A DNA stretch of 64,000 bases from Rhododendron vialii. Its lineage: Eukaryota; Streptophyta; Magnoliopsida; Ericales; Ericaceae. The position numbers were made by a program, and so were the translations under genes. Location: NCBI RefSeq assembly GCF_030253575.1, contig NC_080567.1, forward strand, positions 30,702,501 through 30,766,500, written 5' to 3'. This document shows, piece after piece, positions 1-10,073 of the stretch. The notes beneath the pieces were generated by a model that worked only from the letters and a program-made list of their open reading frames with translations, was not told the origin of the DNA and did not search any database. Position 1 is the first letter of the stretch. Every line of letters begins with the position of its first letter.

Positions 1-1259
1 ACAATTCCTGCTGTGTCAACTAATTCACTTGGTTATGGGGCTTTCCTTGCTGTAAATGCTAACCTCCGTTATCAGCTGTTATGTGGAGTTGATAGAACAA
101 TGATGAACTATTTTGATGCAATTGGATTGGCCCTCTTTTTCAGTACAGCTTTGAGGTATGTTCCTTTCCCTCTGACAAGTAGCAGTTGTTTTAAGTTAAT
201 CGTGATTATGGTATGTACTGTGATATCCTTGTAGTCTGTGGGACTTGGGATAATCTCATAATCCTAAGAAGCACACAATTCTGAAGGGGTATGTATCATG
301 ACACAACACCCCTCGCCCAATTAATCCTCTTCATTCGGCCTTATGAATTTTAGAAAGGTTTTGTTAGATGGTGGGCGTGATCAATGACGTTTAAAATGTT
401 TTATCTTAAATTATGTGTGTTTTAGTTGTTTTGGGTTTGGTTAGAATTCGTGATACTTATTGTTGTTAAACATGCGGGTTCTTTTTGTGTCAATTAGGGT
501 TCTGTTTCCTTTTTCATTACTCATTGGTACATGTTATTATGCTCCCTCAGTCCCTTTTTGTTTGTTCATTTGGACCTTGCAATGTTTTTAGGAGACTGGG
601 ACATGTATTTAATGTCTCCTCGAAAGTTGGATTAGATTCCCAACATTTCCCCTTAATCCACTTTTAAGTATATCTATTGCTATAATCATTTAATGACAGT
701 TAGATTTGAAAATTTTGAATCTTTTTTTTTTTTTTGTTATACTTTTCAAAGAGGTCTGATTTTGGTGGGACATCCAGAATACAATAGAAGACTAACAACA
801 AGGGACGAAAGAGCATGTTTAAATTTCATTTCGCCTGTTATGTCCTGTGTTTTTCTAAAAATCTTCATTTCCGTGTCATGTTGCTTGTCCTTCGGCTGTT
901 ACTTTGGCCATTTCCTTTCTCCTTTTAACTCCCTCCCTGCCTGTTCAAATTGTGTCTTCGTCCCTGCACCTCCATTTGATGTAACTGTGTTTCGAAACAT
1001 GTGCAGGCTTTTGAATGTTCAGATAGGAGAGACATTGAGGCTGGGTTGGCTTCGGATAGAAGCCGATCCACTCGCTTATTCAAACCATCACTCAAAGGCT
1101 TATATTAGACCATCCGAGCCTTACAGTCCTTCAAATTGGTTCCATTCGAAGAATGGCTTTGTTTCTGGGCTTGGGCAAGGCGACCCTGCTGCTGATGGAG
1201 AAGGAGCGCTTCCCAAGGCTCGGAGAAAGAGAATTGTCAAGACAAAGGTGGCATCATAA
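1..1259 (+). CDS. RER: RETICULATA-related (DUF3411) chloroplast protein, C-terminal part
   Basis: Only the last two exons are in the window. Exon A covers 1-155 and ends at a GT donor at 156; exon B covers 1007-1259 after a cag acceptor. The frame continues across the junction (TTG AG|G CTT) and stops at 1257-1259. The residues seen (SLGYGAFLAVNANLRYQLLC, then an RLLNVQIGET stretch and a basic tail KARRKRIVKTK) match the end of the plant DUF3411 family, best the RER5/RER6 branch as I remember it. Family members are plastid-envelope membrane proteins that affect mesophyll development and leaf reticulation. The N-terminal transit peptide and most of the DUF3411 domain lie upstream of the window. 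The 851-bp intron contains an open frame that is only read-through. Family assignment is firm; the exact paralogue is inferred. Confidence 0.85.
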
Positions 1260-2086
1260 CTAGTTTACGCAATAGTTACTAGCATTCTGTTCAATTTTGA
1301 TATGCTGCATGAAGTTGAAGCAGCTGAGAGCTGCGATATCATCGGTGATCCCCCCTGGGTAGAGGTTTGCTACAAGGAACGAGTTGATTTTTTGCATCCA
1401 GGCAAATATTAGAGGAGGTTTTTTTTTCCTTGTAATTTTTTACCCTTCATGTTTTTTCTAGCTTCAATGTGTTTTTATCCTTGTGAGGTAGGGTACTCTT
1501 ATGTTGCAAGTCGATGTCATACTCAATTTTTTTCTAGTTCTTGTTCCCAGAAGAGGACCTGTTAGGCAATCTCTGATAATTATGTTTGCCTGATTCTCTT
1601 TGTTACGGCTAGGGTCAAGAACCCTTGGAATTTTTTTAATAAAAGCTGAAGATAAATGTATTTTTATCTCATGTTGTGATTTCAGGCTGTTGTGACTTGT
1701 GACAATTTGCTCATATGATACAAGCAGCTGGAGTTCATAGAAAAACTGAAACAACTTTTGGAGTAATATTAGGAATTCATTCTTACCAGATAGTAGCATT
1801 TTATTTTAACCGATTAGAGTTAGCTGTTGGTTAGCATTTTTGTTTCTCTGAGAAAGTTAAGCGTCGTCGAGTCTTGTCAAAGACAAGATCATTTAATGAG
1901 GGTTAGCTGTAGTCATTCTTTAATCTTGTTGTTCCTCCCCTCTAGCTCAGTTTTAGATCATTGGGGCTCATTTTAGGCTCACGATAGCGATCGGAACTGT
2001 TTAGATAGAAAATCTCGCAAAAAGTACGTCATTTTATTATCCTCTACTGCAACATACATATCTTTATAGGGTTGAGCTGATCTTTT
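1260..2086. other. 3' flank of the RETICULATA-related gene, no gene seen
   Basis: AT-rich sequence that probably holds the 3' UTR (about 1260-1830) followed by spacer. No supportable ORF, RNA gene or repeat was seen. Confidence 0.5.
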
Positions 2087-2400
2087 TTGAATTTTTTTTT
2101 TTGTAAAGAAGTACCACCCGCAAACGGAAGCTTAATCGGAAAAATTAACACGCACAAACAAGGCACAAAGAGAGCAACCAATTTACGTGGTTTGGCCATG
2201 GAAGAGAAATTTCTACTACTATCACCAAGGTTTACAAAGGATTTACAAAAAAATTTAAAGATCTCACAACTACCCTATCTAACAAACTATGACCGAAGTG
2301 GAAAGATCTTACCCAAAATGAATGAACCAAAACCCACTGAAAAAAACAAGACAAAAGTCAAAACTATGAATAATTGATAAAGCATAAGACAAAGCTCGTG
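2087..2400. mobile_element. Possible LTR-retrotransposon-derived fragment
   Basis: The stretch has an ACGTGGTTTGGCC signature and an A-rich, CACAA-type composition often seen in plant Copia-type LTRs, and it resembles the better LTR at 28118. No target duplication or second LTR was found. Old and broken. Low confidence. Confidence 0.3.
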
Positions 2401-2845
2401 GCTAGCCACTTTTAACTTTGGATAATTGATAAAATGTAAGACATAGAGAGTTCTAAATGATTAGTAGTAGCTATCTTTTGCATTAAAGAGTTCATTTCAT
2501 CAATATAATGGAATTGTTGTAATATTAGAAACAAAAATTATGAATGAAATGATATGTATACCAGTATTATGCAAACTAAAATAAAATGATCAAATAAAAA
2601 ATAATTTATGAACCAATTTACCAAAACATAAATACATACAAAATCTGGCCTCCATCCCCGGAGTTTGGCTCCTCTCCAACTCTTGGGGAATTGGAGGATC
2701 TCCGCGCCCACCGGCCACCAGTCCTCTCCTCCCCCATAACCCCGACCCACCCCTCCCCCAAGAACCCTAATCGATCACCACCCCTCCTCTCTCTCTCGTC
2801 TCTTTCAGAGCCTCCGGCGATCGACTGTGATACTCTAAGTGGTAC

Positions 2846-2846
<1 letters not shown>

Positions 2847-2891
<45 letters not shown>
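2847..2891 (+). repeat. (CT)n microsatellite
   Basis: Pure CT dinucleotide run at the end of what looks like a 5' UTR exon (about 2640-2840, ending near a GTACGT donor-like site) of the CMC2-type gene downstream. CT runs in 5' leaders recur across this window. Confidence 0.8.
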
Positions 2892-2892
<1 letters not shown>

Positions 2893-3951
2893 AGTCTCTA
2901 TGCACGGAATGACTCTACATGCGATTTCGAAAGTGTTTTTCTCGATTTGGGTTTCCTCCACAGGTTTCACCGATCCAAGTATATGACTGCATTCAACTTG
3001 CCGTGTTCTTATTTTCCTCCCATTGTTTTCTGGAATGATTATTTTCCCACTACTGCGCACTGGAAAAAATAAAAACACTTGGGCCAATAATTTTTCCCCT
3101 ATTAAACCAATGCCCTCAGATTCTGTTCATTCGCTGAATGATGAAAATGACAACCATGAAACAAAAATGTTCCATTTTGTAACCTAATGCATCATGCATG
3201 TGTAATTATGTGTTGCTTTTTCTGAAAAATGAAAGTCTTTGGATTGAGAAGGCAATAAGGTGTGGACTCTTTTTTGAGCTTGACTTGCGCTATTTTGCTG
3301 CTCAAAAATACCCATTGTATAGTTGCCTTACGTCGCAAAGTTCATAAAACATCTAATTAGGGGAGGAAAATCTGTGAACTTGTAAATTGCAAATGGTTTT
3401 AGCGTCATCTACATTCCCATGCCACGTTTGGCATCAATTCCTATGTCTTCTTTGCCTTGAACCCACGTAAAAATTATTCTTTCCATAGTAGATGTGTCTT
3501 TTTCATATTATGTTCTTCATTGCTAGGTGTATAATTGCCAATTGAAAGTATACACTTCAAAAAAGAACTTAATGCTTTTGGAAGAAAGAAAGTTAAACTT
3601 TGTATTCATTCTCAGAGTTGAAAATCAGTCTAGGAACTTGAACTGCTTTTTAAACATTCTTCCGAGTAGGTCAATATCATGATTTGCTCCTGGAAGAGCT
3701 TTTCCATTGGTGTTGTGAGAATTGTAAATGTTGGCATTAAATGTAAAGGTGCATTCCACTGAATTTACACATCTCTTTAACACGTTCATTTGAATTGTCA
3801 TACAATAACTTAGACTAAGGGTGTCCACAACTTGGATTAAGTGCATTTTCTTTCTTTGTAGTACTAATTGTTGTAATCTATTTGTTTAAGACAGAAACTT
3901 GATGAGCATTGTTTCTTGCACTGTATTACAGGTTGAGTTGCTTGGCTTACA

Positions 3952-5597
3952 ATGCATCCTCCTCTAACTATTCACAGGCACCCAATGTGTGCGGAAGTAA
4001 GTTGCTTTTGCTGCTTTCATGTTTTTTCGTATGCTTATTGCTTAACAGAATATCAATGGCTTGTTACTAGTCACAGTTCACTTATTTGATGCTGTGTAAT
4101 CACCACTCTTGCATGAGCTTGTGCTGGTTTGGGTTTCTGTATACTTGTTAGATTCATCAAGTCATCAGACTACCGATAATAGGAAACCTTTGGATCATCT
4201 GAACTCAATGTTCTTTTACGTTATACTAAGTTATAAAGAATGAATTTTTTGTTTGAAATACTAGGACTCTTATTCATCATGAGTAGCACTCTTGGCTTAA
4301 GATATCCTCGTGAAACACAGAGTATATTGTTGTGGAAAGGTTCTGTGTAATCCTTTTGGAAAGATTCTCCTTTTCTTACTGTACAACGTGTACGCGTGTT
4401 AGACAGATTTTGTATCCTCACACCCACTATGTTGTAGTCAGTAATGTGGCTAATTCCGACATCTTTAAACGTTATATAAGTAAAGAGGATGGCTCACTGT
4501 GATGCCCAATCATTGTTTTTGGTTGCTTGTCCCTTGAGTGAAGAGGATTGTGTTTCACCGACAGCCATTGTGAAGTCTCAATTTATGTACGACAAAATGT
4601 TGATACCCAGTGATTAGCATATTGAAATCCACATTCGCAACATGGTTACTTTTTGTTTCTTGACAATCCCGAATTTTTGCTTATTTTGTTCAATAAAAAT
4701 TAGAAAGAGTGTAGCTTTGGAAGACAAAATCTTGAAAAAAATGCTCAAAATACTACTATTTGTCTGTTTCGCATGAATTATTTGCAAATTTTAAAAGTGT
4801 GTTTCCTATTAGATCTTTATCTTTAGAAATACATATTTATGTTATTATAAGCTAGATATCTCTATCATATTACAATTTAGGCTTTGTGTCATACCACGTT
4901 TAAGTTATCTTTTTCCGTACCAGAACAATTTGCATTCTGTGTAACATTGGTCTCAATCACTGAACATAAGGTCTTAAATGCAGAAACTGGAATTGCCAAC
5001 TTTGTTTTGTTTAGATGTGACCAAGGCCTTGAGAGTAGATTTTGGTGGCACAAATTTTGCTGTTCCTCAAGACGAGGAGACAAACCAATTGTCGCGATCC
5101 TCTATCTCAGTGATTATTGTCATGGTGAAACTGCGTTGCATTCACTTTCATTTGCCTTCTAAACTGACATTAGATTACCCTACAGAATGTATTGGTTCTG
5201 TTTATTGGAAGGATTCTCTATGTTGATATCAGATAAAAGATATTGAGACTTGTTTACGCGTTATTTTTCGTAATAGCATGCATGGTGCAGATTATTGAGC
5301 AGTTCCAAAAGTGTCATGTAGACCATCCCGTTGCAAAATTCTTTGGTGAATGCACGGATCTCAAAATAAAGCTTGATCGCTGTTTCCGGCAGGAGGTGAG
5401 TTTTCGTCATCTGGGTGTGTTTTCTTCCAGTTTTGAACTGTAGTTAGATTCCCATAGTGCTTTCTTTGATTTTTCTTTCATAGAAAGCTATAAAGCGGAA
5501 GGCAAACTTTGAAGAGAGTAAGAAACTCAAAGAGAGGCTACAAGCTTACAGAAAGGAAACTAATGAGAAAGACTCTGATCTGACGCAAAGTTTGTGA
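3952..5597 (+). CDS. CMC2: CMC2-type COX assembly mitochondrial protein (twin CX9C)
   Basis: Three coding exons, 3952-3996, 5291-5395 and 5484-5597, give an 87-residue protein with all junctions in frame. The start MHPPLTIHRHPMC is the family's hallmark N-terminus. Cysteines 13 and 23, and 36 and 46, form two exact C-x9-C pairs, the signature of small proteins oxidised and trapped in the mitochondrial intermembrane space by the Mia40 pathway. CMC2 homologues help copper delivery and assembly of cytochrome c oxidase. The C-terminal third is basic and helical (KRKANFEESKKLKERL). An acceptor at 3931 places 20 nt of 5' UTR in the first coding exon, so an upstream noncoding exon near 2640-2840 is likely. 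Length and motifs are normal for the family. The intron of about 1.3 kb after exon 1 holds nothing recognisable. Confidence 0.94.
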
Positions 5598-6924
5598 AAT
5601 TTTGAAGAGAGAGAGAGAACCTAGAAGCTTCGCACCAAATCCAGCAAAATAAAATTGGTGGGAGATATCATGAAGGCAACCTAGGAGATATGCTTTACTC
5701 GTGAAAACCGGGCAGAAGATACAAAAATAAGGTGACATCTCAGAAAGATTTGTCATGATGCAGTGTGATGTAGAATCCATATGGTTCCACTACCCAGATT
5801 TTTGTGTTGTAAGAATGCTTTATTCTCAGGCTTATTCAGTTCATATAGTTTGAGAAAATTATTTTATAAGGAGGTAGCAGAGGATGTTGAATCAGATTCG
5901 TAGCCTCGATTGTCGCACATTCTGAACGAATTGAATGAATTGAGTAGAGTACTACAACTGTGGTTCATACTGAATGTCTTTATTGTATTTGGTACTTTGA
6001 TGTGTTGAATGAGTGACATTGATACTCATTTCGGATGTTGAATGAGTGATATCGATACTCATTTCGGATACGATTGTTATTACTGACACGCCATATTTCG
6101 ATACTCATTTAGGAAACTACTGGTGAGGGGAAATGTTTGCTTATGCTCCTACAAGGCTACAACACAGAAACAGCTTGTTAGGGCCAGGTTTTGGACCTTG
6201 GATCTTGCAATCATCAACTCACAATAATGATGGGGACTTCCTTAAACTCCTTTTTCATGGATAACTAAACACAAAAAATTGATTTTTTTGGAAAAACTAC
6301 TTCCATTTTACTCATTTTCCTTCCAAGCCAAAAAAGTGGGGAGGGAAAAAAAGGCTGCTTCTTTGGTTTCTTTTCGTATGTTTACCAGTCATCTCAAACC
6401 ACGGTTCAATATCAACTTCTGCTAGTACAAAAATAAGTTCATATCTCATAAAGGATTAAACTCGAACTGTGGTCCATGACTCCATCTCCATGGTCAAGAA
6501 TCAAATTAAAGTCAACGTCACAAGTACTAATTTATTGAGTAAATAGTACTCTATAGTTCTGCATTTGCCATCTCTAGACCTCGAAACACTACTTCAGGTG
6601 CACTGAAGAATCACTTCATCCCTGGAGATTCAATCCAGTTTCTCTGCCATCCGATCCCATCTAATTAGGACTTTGTGGTCGAAACCGTTTCTTTTCTAAA
6701 GCTTGTCGAGCACTTCAACCTTGCAAAAATTTAGTACTATATCGATTCGATACCAATTAATATACTGTGCACACTGAATTAGACCCCTTTCTTTAGTCAT
6801 TTTTTCGAAGTCTAGAACCACAACCCAGTGCCTTATCCCATAGAACAGAGGCTTGGCCTCCCATTCCCCCATTCATCAGCATCTTGCCCTCCCACCCCAT
6901 CTCCGCCGGCCAAGGGAAGAGGAG
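5598..6924. other. Intergenic, with a 33-bp tandem repeat
   Basis: 3' UTR of CMC2, then spacer and the CT/CA-rich leader of the ELO gene. A 33-bp unit (TGTTGAATGAGTGA core) is repeated twice in tandem at 6003-6068, with a partial third copy. No gene seen. Confidence 0.6.
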
Positions 6925-7746
6925 ATGCACAGCCTCTACTCCACCCTCCACTACTACCTAGTCGACCACCCAACCATCGCCCAATTCCAATGGATACAAA
7001 ACCAAACACCCTTTTCCTCTCTCCCCTCTCTAACCCTAACCCTCCTCACCTACCTCTCCCTCACCTTCCTCCTCCACCGATCCCGCCTCCCCCCTCTCCC
7101 CTCCTCCCTCCTCCGCCCCATCTCGGCCGCCCACAACCTCCTCCTCCTCCTCCTCTCCCTCACCATGGCCCTCGCCTGCTCTCTCTCCGCCCTCTCCCAA
7201 TCCCCCAACCCCAAACACATCTTCTGCTTCCCCATCAACCAGACCCCACCCAATGGCCCCATCTTCTTCTGGGCCTACATCTTCTACCTCTCCAAACTCC
7301 TCGAATTCGTCGATACCCTCTTGATCATCCTGTCCGGTAGCGGCAAGCGGCGGCTGTCCTTCCTCCACGTGTACCACCACGCGGTGGTGGTGGTCATGTG
7401 CTACCTCTGGCTGTCCACGTCGCAGTCGTTGCTCCCCGTGGCGCTTGTTACCAACTCCGCCGTGCACACGCTGATGTACGCCTACTACTTGCTGTGCGCG
7501 CTGGGGAGGCGGCCGCGATGGAAGAGGGCGGTGACGGACTGTCAGATCGTGCAGTTTGTGTTTAGTTTCGCGGTGTCGGGTTTGATGCTGTACTATCATT
7601 TCACGGGACTAGGGTGCTCCGGGATCTGGGGTTGGTGCTTCAATGCGGTTTTCAATGCTTCGCTTTTGGGGCTTTTCGTTGATTTTCATGCTAAGAATTA
7701 TGCTCGGAGGAGGAAGAAGGAGGATGGTGAGAATAAATTGGATTGA
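6925..7746 (+). CDS. ELO-family fatty-acid elongase (3-ketoacyl-CoA synthase, HOS3-like)
   Basis: Intronless 273-residue protein. All four ELO signatures are visible: KLLEFVDT (K124, E127, D130), the HVYHH histidine box (H148, H151, H152), NSAVHTLMYAYY (N177 onward) and TDCQIVQF (Q207, Q210). There are several hydrophobic segments and a basic C-terminus (NYARRRKKEDGENKLD) fitting ER retention. ELO proteins carry out the condensing step of very-long-chain acyl-CoA elongation in the ER; plants keep a few beside the unrelated FAE1-type KCS enzymes, and Arabidopsis HOS3 is one. An in-frame ATG lies at 6853, but I chose 6925 because MHSLYSTLHYYLVDHP aligns with the usual ELO N-terminus. The first 450 bp are very C-rich, unlike the neighbours, and create long spurious frames on both strands. 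Confidence 0.94.
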   Translation: MHSLYSTLHYYLVDHPTIAQFQWIQNQTPFSSLPSLTLTLLTYLSLTFLLHRSRLPPLPSSLLRPISAAHNLLLLLLSLTMALACSLSALSQSPNPKHIFCFPINQTPPNGPIFFWAYIFYLSKLLEFVDTLLIILSGSGKRRLSFLHVYHHAVVVVMCYLWLSTSQSLLPVALVTNSAVHTLMYAYYLLCALGRRPRWKRAVTDCQIVQFVFSFAVSGLMLYYHFTGLGCSGIWGWCFNAVFNASLLGLFVDFHAKNYARRRKKEDGENKLD

Positions 7747-7751
7747 TGTTA

Positions 7752-7906
7752 ACCCCGAGCGGTTTCGCAAAGTGGGCACGAGAAAGGAAGTAAGTCCTTG
7801 TCCCACATAAATCGCATTTTCGAATCCCACATAGGTTATTTGTCCGGTAGTTTAACTTAGGATTCTCGAATTAGTCAAGATGCGCGCAAGTTTACCCGAA
7901 TTATAG
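7752..7906 (+). mobile_element. tRNA-derived SINE, degenerate
   Basis: Starts about 5 bp after the ELO stop codon. It has a weak A-box region (CCGAGCGGTTTCGCAAAGTG), a B-box-like TTTTCGAATCCC and the common plant SINE 3' motif AGATGCGCGCAAGTTTACCC. It probably lies in the ELO 3' UTR. Confidence 0.5.
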
Positions 7907-8016
7907 AGAAGAAAATAAATAAATTGGATCACTGTTGATTTTTTATGATGGGTTTCTGCTGTTCTTTACACTCCTAGTTTCAGATTTATTATTTTTCACA
8001 ATAAAGTTTTCATGTA

Positions 8017-9074
8017 TGAAGCTGCCTGGAGACTCCTCCTGGACCATGAGAAAAATCTTTGGTCTTAGGTGACTTGGTCAACAGTTTATCCAATCTCAGA
8101 TCGGGAATGGTGAGGATACATTTCTATGGCTGGATAATTGGCACAATCTTGGCCCCTTGCTGCTCAGATATGGTGCTGGTGTGATTTGTAACCTTGGTAG
8201 ATCTCTTCAGGCAAAGGTATGCACTATAATTCATAATGGAGGCTGGAGATGGCCTAGAAGTAGATCCGCAATAGTTAAGAGATATCATTGCTAACACTGA
8301 TCCTACCCTTGAGCCTCATCCTGAAATTGTGGATTCAGTGATCTGGACTTTGAATTCATCCGGTTGCTTTTCTGCCAAGTCTGCATTGGAGGCTCTAATA
8401 TCTTCAGCTCCTGAGGTGGGATGGTATCATTTGCTTTGGCACAAGAGGCATGTTCCGAGGTGGTCATTTATCCAATGGGTGACCATTCTGGGTAGGCTAA
8501 ATGCTAGAGACAGGTTAATGGATTGGGGAATTGTCCATGATAGTAGCTGTGTTTTGTGCCTGGGGGGACGTTTGAATCACATGCTCACTTATTCTTTTCC
8601 TGCCAATTTTCTTCACGGGTCTGGTTAGGAGTCGGTTGGGCTATTTCACTCATGTTTGGTCCTAGCTTCTGAAGTTTCTTGCGGCTCCCATTCCTGCAAG
8701 AATAAGTCTGTTAGGGCCTCTCTGTGCATCTATATTTACTACATTTGGAGGGAGAGAAACAGGCTTATCTTTCAACGGATTGGGCATGACTCTGGTTCTT
8801 TCAAATCCTTCTAGAAGTCAAGGCCTGTTCAAGTTCATGGAGGAATGTTCCCAAGACAGTGGATAACCTCAACATCTCTATGGATTGGGGGATTCCAGAT
8901 TCAATTTTTTTTGTAGAGATGTTTTCTTTTCATTGGGAGTAGCTAGGGTTGTTCTTTGAGTGCCTTGTTTTTTGCTGCCTAGTTTTGTAGCTTAGGCTCT
9001 TTTTGTATCCTGTTGCAGGGTTTTTTCCCTGTGTGTTTGGGCGTGGTCCCTTACAAAATTGCCTGGTTCCCAAA
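8017..9074 (+). mobile_element. 5'-truncated LINE (ORF2 3' part, zf-RVT region)
   Basis: Flanked by a perfect 14-bp target duplication, AAAGTTTTCATGTA, at 8003-8016 and 9075-9088. The interior translates in pieces to the C-terminal part of a plant L1-clade ORF2: SSWTMRKIFGLR, GNGEDTFLWLDNWHNLGPL, then the zf-RVT-like stretch WHKRHVPRWSFIQW ... RDRLMDWGIVHDSSCVLC at 8329-8628. Several stops and frame changes make it dead. The 3' end runs into a short A-run at the target duplication. Confidence 0.9.
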
Positions 9075-9088
9075 AAAGTTTTCATGTA

Positions 9089-10073
9089 CCCTTGAATATG
9101 GGGTTTGTTGGTTTTGGTTATTTTTCAGACTATAAATGTAGATCGACGATAGCGGTAGCATATAATCTGTAATGGGTTTGGACTGTGGTTCTGTCCTTAT
9201 TTTAGACTCGACCAGACAGTCTAGATTTCACCGATCCCATCTCGATTCTAGACGATGAATATCATGACCACCATGTCAACAACAAAAGGTAAAAGATTGC
9301 AGATAATATAGTCTTCTACCGATAGAGAGAATATCAACAAATCGAAACAATTAATTATCTAGATGGAAGATCGAGATTTTGGACTGATCGATCGAGTCCA
9401 AATCTTTTACGGGTGAGGATCCGACTCCTAAGGTAATGCACCTAATCTTCTAGTATATTCTGTCATAAAAAAGGTGTTATTTGGACAAAAAATTTAGGCT
9501 GAAAATCAGGTTATGCAATCTGAGTTTTGATTAATTGAGTAAATGCATTTCTTTTTGAAGTTTTTTTGGGCCGACTTCATGGCAATTAAGTTTGATTCAC
9601 AAAGGGTCTTATCGTTAACTCTTGAACTTTGAAATACAGTATGAGCTTTGAAAAAGAGAACAGTTGCATAAACTCAGCTTTTTACTACCTGGAGTACGAG
9701 CAATTCATCCATCGTCCTTCATTGTACCGCAAATGGGCGGTGGGATTGGCCCTGAGAATATATCGAGGCGCCCGTAAACTGGTCCGGACACTTGAGATTT
9801 CGAAATTAGTTCGTTGTCCATTCTCAAAGTGGCCCTTATAGCTGCTAGGTAAAAGTGTAAAGAGGAGATTTGCACACAACATTGTAGAAGACGGTTTGAG
9901 GCAAGGAATCATTCGAAGGAAGCCTTTTTGGCTGGCCATAGCTTCTATATTCCCTCCCCTCAACACGTATTCTTCCATTCCATTCTCTCTCTCTCTCTCT
10001 CTCTCATATGCTCATAGCTTCAAGTACTCTTCAAGTATCCGAATCCTTAACCAACTTGTACAGAGACAGAAAG
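9089..10073. other. Intergenic; upstream region of the thaumatin-like gene
   Basis: No gene found. A (CT) run at about 9983-10004 lies about 70 bp before the thaumatin-like start codon and is likely in its 5' UTR. Confidence 0.5.

Noticed and set aside
693-1259. 188-codon frame
   Set aside because: Reads through the last intron of the RETICULATA-related gene; only 1007-1259 is exon.
2618-2912. Arg-Glu and Ser-Leu repeat frames
   Set aside because: Come from the (CT)n microsatellite; same for 33711-33938 and 62531-62926.
6828-7340. Proline-rich 170-codon frame, and long antisense frames to 7599
   Set aside because: Shadow frames of the C-rich 5' half of the ELO gene; low complexity, no family.
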